From a virus, in IMG/VR virus record IMGVR_UViG_3300025872_000096, positions 1 to 45,017 of that record: a stretch of DNA of 45,017 bases. One strand, given 5' to 3'. This document shows positions 30,337 through 35,377 of this stretch, one piece after another; the stretch's first letter is position 1, and every line of letters starts with the position of its first letter. The notes under the pieces are model-generated. The model saw only the letters and a list, made by a program, of their open reading frames with translations. It ran no database searches and was not told where the DNA came from. The position numbers and the translations under genes were made by a program.

Positions 30337-30492
30337 CTATCTAAAAAACGGAGCGATCAGCTCGCAATAAGTTTTTAGATATTTTTCTTTTTGATTTTTT
30401 GATTTTCGTTTATATTTTTTCTTAGACGGAATTGGTGTTGCCGCATTACTGCGGCGCAATTCTTGAACACGTTTTACTTTTTCTTTTGTCAT
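30337..30492 (-). CDS. Small basic protein
   Basis: 51 residues, strongly basic (KKKYKRKSKNQKEKYLK). Likely binds nucleic acid. No family recognised. Confidence 0.6.
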   Translation of the reverse strand: MTKEKVKRVQELRRSNAATPIPSKKKYKRKSKNQKEKYLKTYCELIAPFFR

Positions 30493-30500
30493 TTTATTTC

Positions 30501-30689
30501 CTAACTTCTAAAACTTGGAATTTTATAATTCGCTGCGGAATAAAATCTATTCGCATCAAATCTCGGATTATCTTTCGCAAACATTTCTGCGAAATCAACA
30601 ACCATTTTAGAAAAAACGGCAGGGTGAGTTTTATCGCTAACATAGTTTAGAATTTTAGCGGTTTCAACATAGTCTTTACGGGTCATCAT
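30501..30689 (-). CDS. Small conserved phage protein
   Basis: 62 residues. MTRKDYVETAKILNYVSD then FDANRFYSAA, a pattern found often in phages (MTRKDY...FD..RF). Start could be 30689 or 30686. Function unknown. Confidence 0.7.
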   Translation of the reverse strand: MMTRKDYVETAKILNYVSDKTHPAVFSKMVVDFAEMFAKDNPRFDANRFYSAANYKIPSFRS

Positions 30690-30835
30690 TATTCTGATAC
30701 CTCCAAAACATCAAAAGCGTCAAACTTTACTAATTCGCTATCAGGCAAAGTAGAAAGAGATTTATTCAGGGCAAAGATAGCAGACAAATCGCTGTCTGCT
30801 TCTACTACATAACTAATCAAAACATTTTTTTTCAT
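30689..30835 (-). CDS. Small hypothetical protein
   Basis: 48 residues (NVLISYVVEADSDLSAIFAL). Overlaps both neighbours by 1-3 nt. Not recognised. Confidence 0.6.
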   Translation of the reverse strand: MKKNVLISYVVEADSDLSAIFALNKSLSTLPDSELVKFDAFDVLEVSE

Positions 30836-31044
30836 TAGATAGCCTCCCCTGTTGCGAATAGTTGATTTTCTGAAAGTATGCCATTATCAAAAATGACATC
30901 TTTCCCGTCAAGAATAATCCCATAAGGATTACAAATACAGTCCTCGAAATCGTAGTCCTCTCCATTAGAGAAATACTGAGCACCGACACCATTACACAAA
31001 TCGCAGTCTAGGATTTGATTTACAATGTATTCTAGTTTTTCCAT
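30835..31044 (-). CDS. Small Cys-containing protein
   Basis: 69 residues. CDLCNGVG and CICNPYG form a possible zinc site resembling half a DnaJ-type knuckle. TGTCRG site 13 and AACGAAAGGAAAAC leader precede it, inside the gene upstream. Confidence 0.65.
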   Translation of the reverse strand: MEKLEYIVNQILDCDLCNGVGAQYFSNGEDYDFEDCICNPYGIILDGKDVIFDNGILSENQLFATGEAI

Positions 31045-31046
31045 TT

Positions 31047-31175
31047 TTAGTTTTCCTTTCGTTCTGTTGTTGCTGGAATTGTAGCAGAAGCGACTGACAA
31101 AATCGCCTGTAAGTTTTGCGCCTGTTGCGCCTTGCGTTGCTCTATAACAAGAGCCTTGAATTCATCTAGTTTCAT
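31047..31175 (-). CDS. Small protein with embedded downstream promoter
   Basis: 42 residues. Its last 18 codons (ILSVASATIPATTERKEN) also contain the TGTCAG box, TACAAT and the AACGAAAGG ribosome site of the next gene. Helical, Gln-rich N-terminal part. Confidence 0.55.
   Translation of the reverse strand: MKLDEFKALVIEQRKAQQAQNLQAILSVASATIPATTERKEN
31078..31099 (-). promoter_or_regulatory. TGTCRG-type promoter (site 13), inside a gene
   Basis: TGTCAG, 10 nt, TACAAT, for the 30835 gene. Confidence 0.7.
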
Positions 31176-31203
31176 TTAGTTTCCCTTTCGTTTAGTTGAT
31201 TAG

Positions 31204-31225
31204 ATTATAGCGGAAGCCACCGACA
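31204..31225 (-). promoter_or_regulatory. TGTCRG-type promoter (site 14)
   Basis: TGTCGGTGG, 10 nt from TGTCGG to TATAAT, for the 31047 gene. Confidence 0.8.
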
Positions 31226-31227
31226 TT

Positions 31228-31443
31228 TTAGTAGTCGGCGACCCTGACGGCTACTGTTGCCCATTCGTCATTGAAGCGACCTGTTGGGCGGTAGCGAATA
31301 GCGAAAGCCTCATAGCCTTCTGGTAAATAAATATCCTCACGCTTTTCTGCGTGGTTGATAATTCCGCCATTGAAACGACGGCGGAGAGAAGTAGGTGCGT
31401 AGTAAGTATCTACTAGCAAATCGACAATTGAATAACTTTTCAT
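31228..31443 (-). CDS. Small protein, paralog of the 33075 gene
   Basis: 71 residues. Start 31443 follows ATGAAAGGAAAAC; the longer frame enters the promoter. The end FAIRYRPTGRFNDEWATVAV aligns with LVRIRPTHGLSDKYRIVAV of the 33075 product. Beta-rich, unknown function. Confidence 0.65.
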   Translation of the reverse strand: MKSYSIVDLLVDTYYAPTSLRRRFNGGIINHAEKREDIYLPEGYEAFAIRYRPTGRFNDEWATVAVRVADY

Positions 31444-31475
31444 AGTTAGTTTTCCTTTCATTTTGTTACTCCGTA

Positions 31476-31497
31476 ATTTTACCAAAAGCCACTGACA
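31476..31497 (-). promoter_or_regulatory. TGTCRG-type promoter (site 15)
   Basis: TGTCAGTGG, 10 nt from TGTCAG to TAAAAT, for the 31228 gene. Confidence 0.75.
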
Positions 31498-31546
31498 TTC
31501 TTCAACTTACTAGCGAGTAATTTCATATTTTGAGACGCTCAAGCCG

Positions 31547-31562
31547 TGTGAGAAAATTCACA
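31547..31562. promoter_or_regulatory. CRP/GlxR-type palindrome D
   Basis: TGTGA-GAAAAT-TCACA, perfect arms; centre 78.5 bp upstream of the site 15 -10 end, one turn farther than A and B. Confidence 0.65.
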
Positions 31563-31683
31563 AATTCCTCGGCGTGTCGCAGGGATCTGGCAAATCGGAC
31601 ATAATGGACTTAAAAGACAAATCGCCCCCATAGCTTTTGTGCGGGCAGCTGATCATTTTGTCAAGTCGACACGCTATTTATTT

Positions 31684-31896
31684 TTATTCAAAATAAACTG
31701 CGCCTCTAACATTTTTATGATTTACGCAAACATTTCCTTTTGCGATTTCTTTATGACAAACAAAGCAAAGCATTTTCACTTCTGCTTTTGTTAGCATTGC
31801 TAATTCCAAATCTAGTTTAGTAGAAGTGGAAGCATTTTCTAATGATACCCAACCAGCACCATTTTCATTCATTTCAAAAATTTCTAAATAACCCAT
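31684..31896 (-). CDS. Zinc-type small protein
   Basis: 70 residues. CFVCHKEIAKGNVCVNHKNV near the end gives CxxC and CxxH, a possible zinc finger or half of an HNH-like knuckle. GAAAGGAAAAC leader. Function unknown. Confidence 0.65.
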   Translation of the reverse strand: MGYLEIFEMNENGAGWVSLENASTSTKLDLELAMLTKAEVKMLCFVCHKEIAKGNVCVNHKNVRGAVYFE

Positions 31897-31912
31897 TATT
31901 AGTTTTCCTTTC

Positions 31913-32110
31913 TTAGTTAGGTAGGATTTCTGTTCCGTAGTATTCTACGGCGGAATACAAATCCATCATTCCTTTATAGTCACGACATCTAGGGCAGAAA
32001 GCGTTCCACCCGTCTGTTAGAGATGAGCAAAATACGCAGATTTTATCTGTTACGCAAAAATCATTATCTACTAAGTATCCGATTATTTCATTTTTATTTA
32101 GTGTAGTCAT
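31913..32110 (-). CDS. Zinc-ribbon protein
   Basis: 65 residues. CVFCSSLTDGWNAFCPRCRD: two CxxC pairs 15 residues apart, ideal for zinc, perhaps as recognition of a partner protein or RNA. Served by TGTCRG site 16. Confidence 0.7.
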   Translation of the reverse strand: MTTLNKNEIIGYLVDNDFCVTDKICVFCSSLTDGWNAFCPRCRDYKGMMDLYSAVEYYGTEILPN

Positions 32111-32145
32111 TTTCTGACCTACCTTTCTTTTATCTTGATACTAGT

Positions 32146-32167
32146 ATCCTAACATAGACCACTGACA
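32146..32167 (-). promoter_or_regulatory. TGTCRG-type promoter (site 16)
   Basis: TGTCAGTGG, 10 nt from TGTCAG to TAGGAT, for the 31913 gene. Confidence 0.7.
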
Positions 32168-32205
32168 TTTTGACCCGTTTTTCGGGCGTGTCGCAAAACT
32201 ATTTT

Positions 32206-32221
32206 TGTGATTTAGGTCATG
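32206..32221. promoter_or_regulatory. CRP/GlxR-type palindrome E (degenerate)
   Basis: TGTGA-TTTAGG-TCATG; centre 67.5 bp upstream of the site 16 -10 end. Touches the first DnaA box. Confidence 0.45.
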
Positions 32222-32281
32222 TGGATAACTTACGCTCAAAATCCAGGGGTTTTCCACACCTGTGTATAAAGCTGTGAATAA
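32220..32281. other. Cluster of four DnaA boxes, candidate origin
   Basis: TGTGGATAA (32220-32228, complement of TTATCCACA), TTTTCCACA (32250-32258, one mismatch), TGTGTATAA (32261-32269) and TGTGAATAA (32273-32281), the last two matching TTATNCACA on the minus strand. Four boxes in 62 bp is far more than expected by chance. It may be a phage origin using host DnaA, or a DnaA titration site. Confidence 0.65.
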
Positions 32282-32309
32282 CGCCCGCAAGAACGTGCGG
32301 GCCAGCTGC

Positions 32310-32324
32310 CGATTTGTCAAATCG
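32310..32324. repeat. Short palindrome with GTCAAxTCGACACGC repeat
   Basis: CGATTTG-T-CAAATCG, perfect. It is continuous with ATCGACACGC, a motif repeated in other intergenic modules. Confidence 0.55.
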
Positions 32325-32346
32325 ACACGCCGATCCTTTTTGTGAT

Positions 32347-32505
32347 TTACCTTACACGCTTGCGCTTTAGATAAAATCGGCGGGCTAGAATAAACGCTCC
32401 CGCAATTAGTAGCAGATTATAACTAATAGATAAATAAAACCATGCGCTATCTATTGTAAATCCATATTCATCTAGGTGAATACCTAAGAAATCATTTTCC
32501 CACAT
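32347..32505 (-). CDS. Single-helix membrane protein
   Basis: 52 residues. A membrane helix (WFYLSISYNLLLIAGAFILA) flanked by an acidic outer part and a basic inner tail (RRFYLKRKRVR). Function unknown. Confidence 0.6.
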   Translation of the reverse strand: MWENDFLGIHLDEYGFTIDSAWFYLSISYNLLLIAGAFILARRFYLKRKRVR

Positions 32506-32676
32506 TTAGAAAACCTCCTCCTCTAAATCAAAACCATCTTCCATTATTTCTTCAAGAGAGATTTCCTCTATTTCGTTTTCTTCTTCTTCATCATAGAAAT
32601 CTATTTCAGAATATCCGTGTTGAATACTTTCGTATTTGTAGTCACGATTATTTAGTTCCCAAGACATAGCATACAT
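32506..32676 (-). CDS. Small very acidic protein
   Basis: 56 residues. Start 32676 (TAATG overlap) is preferred to an upstream in-frame ATG. Glu/Asp-rich (DEEEENEIEEISLEEIMEDG): a possible DNA mimic or protein decoy. Confidence 0.6.
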   Translation of the reverse strand: MYAMSWELNNRDYKYESIQHGYSEIDFYDEEEENEIEEISLEEIMEDGFDLEEEVF

Positions 32677-32795
32677 TACGCTAACTCCTTTACACATTCG
32701 CAGGGTTCAATATGAAAGTCATTTTCATCACCGATGAAAACTAAGCCCTCACCATAGCACGATGAGCATTTGATTACTTGAACGGCGTTTATCAT
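32676..32795 (-). CDS. Zinc-type microprotein
   Basis: 39 residues. CSSCYGEG and CEC near the end form a possible zinc site like other micro-ribbons in this block. Start follows a GAAAGGAAAC leader. Confidence 0.6.
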   Translation of the reverse strand: MINAVQVIKCSSCYGEGLVFIGDENDFHIEPCECVKELA

Positions 32796-32812
32796 TTATC
32801 TAGTTTCCTTTC

Positions 32813-32971
32813 TTAGTTGTATTGGCTAACTGCTGTAATTGTAAGAGTTGCCTCTTTATCTAGTTTCTGTATTTCCTTTAGAAACTCTAGGGCTTCATCT
32901 GAAGTAGAGAAACTAGGCACTGCTAAAACTCTTGTTTTCTTACCATTCCATATTGCGGTTTCGATTTTCAT
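32813..32971 (-). CDS. Small hypothetical protein
   Basis: 52 residues (MKIETAIWNGKKTRVLAVPS then EFLKEIQKLDKEATLTI): beta-beta-alpha pattern. TGTCRG site 17 and CGAAAGAATAGG leader precede it. Confidence 0.65.
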   Translation of the reverse strand: MKIETAIWNGKKTRVLAVPSFSTSDEALEFLKEIQKLDKEATLTITAVSQYN

Positions 32972-33017
32972 TTATTTATTTCCTATTCTTTCGTTTTGTT
33001 TATTTTGTTATGTCGTT

Positions 33018-33039
33018 AGACTATCAGACTTGACCGACA
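33018..33039 (-). promoter_or_regulatory. TGTCRG-type promoter (site 17)
   Basis: TGTCGG, 10 nt, TAGTCT, for the 32813 gene. Confidence 0.65.
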
Positions 33040-33067
33040 TTATCAAGCCGACACGCTAGGGCGTAGG

Positions 33068-33083
33068 TGTGATACTAATCACA
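33068..33083. promoter_or_regulatory. CRP/GlxR-type palindrome F
   Basis: TGTGA-TACTAA-TCACA, perfect arms; centre 57.5 bp upstream of the site 17 -10 end. Overlaps the end of the 33075 gene. Confidence 0.65.
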
Positions 33084-33269
33084 CGCTACGGCTACGATAC
33101 GATACTTATCGCTAAGCCCATGAGTAGGGCGGATACGGACAAGGTACGCATTAGCGTTATCATAGAAGACATCAGACGGCTCAGCGTCTTGGATTATACC
33201 CTCTAGGGTACGGCTACGATAAGCCTTGCCTACTAGTAGGGATTGGACATTGTATAGATTAGCACTCAT
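33075..33269 (-). CDS. Small protein, paralog of the 31228 gene
   Basis: 64 residues. LVRIRPTHGLSDKYRIVAVA matches the end of the 31228 product. AACGAAAGGTAGG leader. Its CDS end overlaps palindrome F. Confidence 0.65.
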   Translation of the reverse strand: MSANLYNVQSLLVGKAYRSRTLEGIIQDAEPSDVFYDNANAYLVRIRPTHGLSDKYRIVAVACD

Positions 33270-33310
33270 TTGGCTACCTACCTTTCGTTAGTTAATTTTG
33301 TTGGGAGCGA

Positions 33311-33353
33311 TTATTTGCTAGGCTCACCCTTTCGGTTTATTTGCTAGGCTCAC
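33311..33353. repeat. 17-bp direct repeat in a leader
   Basis: TTATTTGCTAGGCTCAC at 33311-33327 and again at 33337-33353. On the minus strand it lies in the about 110-nt leader of the 33075 gene. Confidence 0.7.
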
Positions 33354-33385
33354 GCTCTAATTCTTATTTAATTGTTATGTCTGTA

Positions 33386-33407
33386 AGACTATCACCTATG
33401 ACCGACA
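33386..33407 (-). promoter_or_regulatory. TGTCRG-type promoter (site 18)
   Basis: TGTCGG, 10 nt, TAGTCT, for the 33075 gene. Confidence 0.65.
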
Positions 33408-33427
33408 TTATCAAGGCGACACACCCT

Positions 33428-33526
33428 CTAATCGGTGTGATTATGAACACACTGAGATTCTATCTCGTGTCCAAACTCCTCTACTAATTCCTCGTAGATT
33501 TCGTCCATATAGTCTAGATAATCCAT
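33428..33526 (-). CDS. Acidic micropeptide
   Basis: 32 residues (MDYLDYMDEIYEELVEEFGH) with an ideal AACGAAAGGAG leader and its own promoter (site 19). The 3' end carries palindrome G. First gene of the minus block. Confidence 0.6.
   Translation of the reverse strand: MDYLDYMDEIYEELVEEFGHEIESQCVHNHTD
33436..33451. promoter_or_regulatory. CRP/GlxR-type palindrome G
   Basis: TGTGA-TTATGA-ACACA, 9 of 10; centre 57.5 bp upstream of the site 18 -10 end. Confidence 0.55.
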
Positions 33527-33555
33527 TGTGGTTATCTCCTTTCGTTATATATATA

Positions 33556-33577
33556 ACTCTACACGACCCCACCGACA
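33556..33577 (-). promoter_or_regulatory. TGTCRG-type promoter (site 19)
   Basis: TGTCGGTGG, 10 nt from TGTCGG to TAGAGT, for the 33428 gene. Confidence 0.65.
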
Positions 33578-33611
33578 ATTTCAAGGGGACAATTCGGACA
33601 TATTAGGACAT

Positions 33612-33627
33612 TGTGAGGCACATCACA
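33612..33627. promoter_or_regulatory. CRP/GlxR-type palindrome H
   Basis: TGTGA-GGCACA-TCACA, perfect arms; centre 63.5 bp upstream of the site 19 -10 end. Confidence 0.6.
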
Positions 33628-33767
33628 TACTTTTTTCTGTGAGTTAGAACACATATGGGCGCACTAATTAGACAAAACGGACATTTTAAAATCGTGGATC
33701 ATACAAATTAAAATTATATTAACATTTTTATAAATCTAAATTACTAGTCAACTAGAATCAAATATGA

Positions 33768-33773
33768 TATTAT
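33768..33773 (+). promoter_or_regulatory. -10 box (leaderless gene at 33780)
   Basis: TATTAT, exactly 6 nt before ATG 33780. Confidence 0.5.
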
Positions 33774-33779
33774 TCCTAC

Positions 33780-33893
33780 ATGGCAGCTAATCGAATCGTT
33801 GTTTGTGATAAATGCGGGGCGGAAATAGATGTTAGATCTGACTTTGCACACATGACTTTAAGCAATCATAAAAAAGTTTGTAAAAACTCTTGA
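33780..33893 (+). CDS. Zinc-finger microprotein
   Basis: 37 residues. CDKCGAEIDVRSDF then LSNHKKVC: Cys-x2-Cys and His-x3-Cys spacing of a classical finger. Leaderless. Likely a DNA or protein binder. Confidence 0.65.
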   Translation: MAANRIVVCDKCGAEIDVRSDFAHMTLSNHKKVCKNS

Positions 33894-33919
33894 CCTATCA
33901 AAATCTTTAATGTTATACT
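33890..33919 (+). promoter_or_regulatory. Promoter overlapping a stop codon
   Basis: TTGACC at 33890-33895 (contains the stop of the previous gene), 18-nt spacer, TATACT at 33914-33919. Confidence 0.65.
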
Positions 33920-33923
33920 TATC

Positions 33924-33989
33924 ATGGTTTGTGGGGGGCTTACACTGATACTCAAATATACCAGATGTCAGCTTCTCTATCTCAAATAG
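33924..33989 (+). CDS. Possible leaderless leader peptide
   Basis: 21 residues (MVCGGLTLILKYTRCQLLYL) starting 4 nt after TATACT. Followed by a 100-nt AT-rich leader containing GGGGGG-TA-GGGGGG and an AGATATC/GATATCT inverted repeat before the gene at 34095. May be a leader RNA rather than a peptide. Confidence 0.3.
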   Translation: MVCGGLTLILKYTRCQLLYLK

Positions 33990-34094
33990 ATTTTTAATCT
34001 ATGGGGGGTAGGGGGGCTTTGCTAAAATCTAAATTCCCAGATATCAATATATATCTATATGATATCTATGTAATAAAATAAGGCGGGTAATACA

Positions 34095-34169
34095 ATGGAT
34101 GCAGTAATTTTCATAGGACTAACTCTTTGGGTTCTATATTTTATGTTTATTAAAAACCCTAAAGAATGA
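34095..34169 (+). CDS. 24-residue membrane microprotein
   Basis: DAVIFIGLTLWVLYFMFI is one membrane helix with a short basic tail. GGCGGG lies before the ATG; ATGA overlap with endonuclease VII. Confidence 0.55.
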   Translation: MDAVIFIGLTLWVLYFMFIKNPKE

Positions 34170-34537
34170 CTCAAAGGTTTAGAACTTGTCGTGTATGTAA
34201 AGTAGAAAAACCAATTGAAGAAATGGTTATTGCTGTTACAAGCACAAAGAAAATTCATTACAAATCTGTATGTCGTCCTTGTCAATCTATATCTCAAAAA
34301 ATTACTAGTCGACTAAAATTAGAGAATCCATATCCAGATGAAAATTATAGATGTCCAATTTGTGGCGGGGATTCTCCAAAATGGTATCTAGATCATGATT
34401 GGAAAACAGGAGCATTCAGATCATGGCTCTGTAATTCTTGTAATATCGGATTAGGACAATTCAGAGATGATATTGATCTACTAAATAAAGCAATTGCATA
34501 TTTAAGTCCTACTCCTAAATGGTATGAACATGGCTAA
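34166..34537 (+). CDS. Recombination endonuclease VII
   Basis: 123 residues. CPICGG at 63-68, YLDHDWKTGAFRSWLCNSCN at 74-93 and IGLGQFRDD are the His-Me finger core of the endonuclease VII family: His77 acts as base, and the Cys pairs hold zinc. An added N-terminal CRVCK...CRPCQ knuckle lies at 8-40. It resolves branched DNA such as Holliday junctions, needed for packaging. Confidence 0.88.
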   Translation: MTQRFRTCRVCKVEKPIEEMVIAVTSTKKIHYKSVCRPCQSISQKITSRLKLENPYPDENYRCPICGGDSPKWYLDHDWKTGAFRSWLCNSCNIGLGQFRDDIDLLNKAIAYLSPTPKWYEHG

Positions 34538-34596
34538 GCCATGTATAAGCATGGTTAAAATTTAAAAAAGGCGGGTAGTCGAAAAAATTTCCTTGA

Positions 34597-34602
34597 TATA
34601 CT
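34597..34602 (+). promoter_or_regulatory. -10 box (leader peptide of HNH gene)
   Basis: TATACT, 8 nt before ATG 34611. Confidence 0.45.
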
Positions 34603-34610
34603 AGAGCCAT

Positions 34611-34643
34611 ATGATCCCTTGTTCTAGGCATTATAACCAATGA
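34611..34643 (+). CDS. Leaderless 10-residue leader coupled to HNH gene
   Basis: MIPCSRHYNQ then TGA; the TGA overlaps the ATG of the HNH gene (ATGA). The HNH gene has no Shine-Dalgarno, so ribosomes ending this peptide may restart on it. Confidence 0.4.
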   Translation: MIPCSRHYNQ

Positions 34644-34921
34644 AGACTGAAAAGCTCTCTATTGCCAAGCAAAAGGCTTATTTGGCCAAGTATATACGAG
34701 AGCTCAAGGAGAGGACTCCTTGTTTGGACTGTGGGATCAATTATCCATATTATGTCATGGACTTTGACCACGTCCGTGGTAAGAAACATGCAAATGTAAT
34801 GGAATTAATCCCAACTCTGTCCAAGAAGAAGATAGATGAAGAAATTGCTAAATGTGAGATCGTATGTAGCAATTGTCATCGTATTAGGACTCATTTCAGG
34901 AAAATACGTAAGGCTTCGTAA
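34640..34921 (+). CDS. HNH-type endonuclease
   Basis: 93 residues. CLDCG at 28-32, DFDHVRGKK at 41-49 (catalytic His44), and CEIVCSNCHRIRT at 72-84 form the zinc-bound HNH finger. Small HNH proteins serve in packaging or as homing nucleases. Not next to terminase here, so a free-standing nuclease or mobile gene is possible. Confidence 0.82.
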   Translation: MKTEKLSIAKQKAYLAKYIRELKERTPCLDCGINYPYYVMDFDHVRGKKHANVMELIPTLSKKKIDEEIAKCEIVCSNCHRIRTHFRKIRKAS

Positions 34922-34942
34922 ATAGGATAATTGGCCCTCTAT

Positions 34943-34958
34943 TGTTTCATGTGAAACA
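34943..34958. promoter_or_regulatory. parS-like site
   Basis: TGTTTCATGTGAAACA matches the bacterial parS TGTTTCACGTGAAACA at 15 of 16 bases. Lies between the HNH gene and the tRNA cluster. Confidence 0.5.
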
Positions 34959-34995
34959 TCTCTTCTAGTCCCGCCGCACTTTTTTCGGGCGCACT

Positions 34996-35030
34996 TTTCA
35001 TTTCGCACTACATTTAGTATACTTATAATA
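34996..35030 (+). promoter_or_regulatory. Promoter of tRNA cluster
   Basis: TTTTCA at 34996, 17-nt spacer, TATACT at 35019-35024, with an overlapping TATAAT at 35025-35030; tRNA-Asn starts at 35034. Confidence 0.55.
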
Positions 35031-35033
35031 ATT

Positions 35034-35109
35034 GGACCATAGCTCAGTCGGCAGAGCGGGAAGCTGTTAACTTCTAGGTCCCAGGTTCGAGCCCTGGTGG
35101 TCCAGCCAT
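35034..35109 (+). tRNA. tRNA-Asn(GTT)
   Basis: Acceptor TGGACCA/TGGTCCA, anticodon stem GGAAG/CTTCT, loop CTGTTAA, T stem CCAGG/CCTGG. Discriminator G, CCA encoded. Confidence 0.93.
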
Positions 35110-35110
35110 G

Positions 35111-35183
35111 CGGATGTTGCATATTGGTAGTGCCTCTGCCTTCCAAGCAGAAGGGGTGAGTTCGATTCTCATCATCCGCTCCA
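35111..35183 (+). tRNA. tRNA-Gly(TCC)
   Basis: Acceptor GCGGATG/CATCCGC, anticodon stem TCTGC/GCAGA, loop CTTCCAA. CCA encoded after discriminator T. Confidence 0.93.
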
Positions 35184-35184
35184 C

Positions 35185-35259
35185 GCCCGATTAGCTCAGT
35201 GGCAGAGCATCCGCCTTGTAAGCGGAGGGTCATCAGTTCAAATCTGATATTGGGCTCCA
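35185..35259 (+). tRNA. tRNA-Thr(TGT)
   Basis: Acceptor GCCCGAT/ATTGGGC, anticodon stem TCCGC/GCGGA, loop CTTGTAA, T stem ATCAG/CTGAT. CCA encoded. Confidence 0.93.
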
Positions 35260-35260
35260 T

Positions 35261-35333
35261 ACCTCTGTAGTTCAGTGGATAGAACAATGGACTTCTAAGC
35301 CATGTGTCGCAAGTTCAATTCTTGCCAGGGGTG
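35261..35333 (+). tRNA. tRNA-Arg(TCT)
   Basis: Acceptor ACCTCTG/CAGGGGT, loop CTTCTAA with anticodon TCT (one mismatch closes the stem), T stem GCAAG/CTTGC. CCA not encoded. TCT reads AGA, common in this AT-rich genome. Confidence 0.9.
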
Positions 35334-35349
35334 CTCTATATAGGACAAA

Positions 35350-35377
35350 ACCCATTCAGAGGCGGATCCGAATGGGT
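35350..35377. terminator. Hairpin between tRNA cluster and minus genes
   Basis: ACCCATTC (35350-35357) pairs with GAATGGGT (35370-35377), with a T run on the minus side (TTTTGTCC). Ends the minus transcript and probably the tRNA transcript. Confidence 0.65.
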
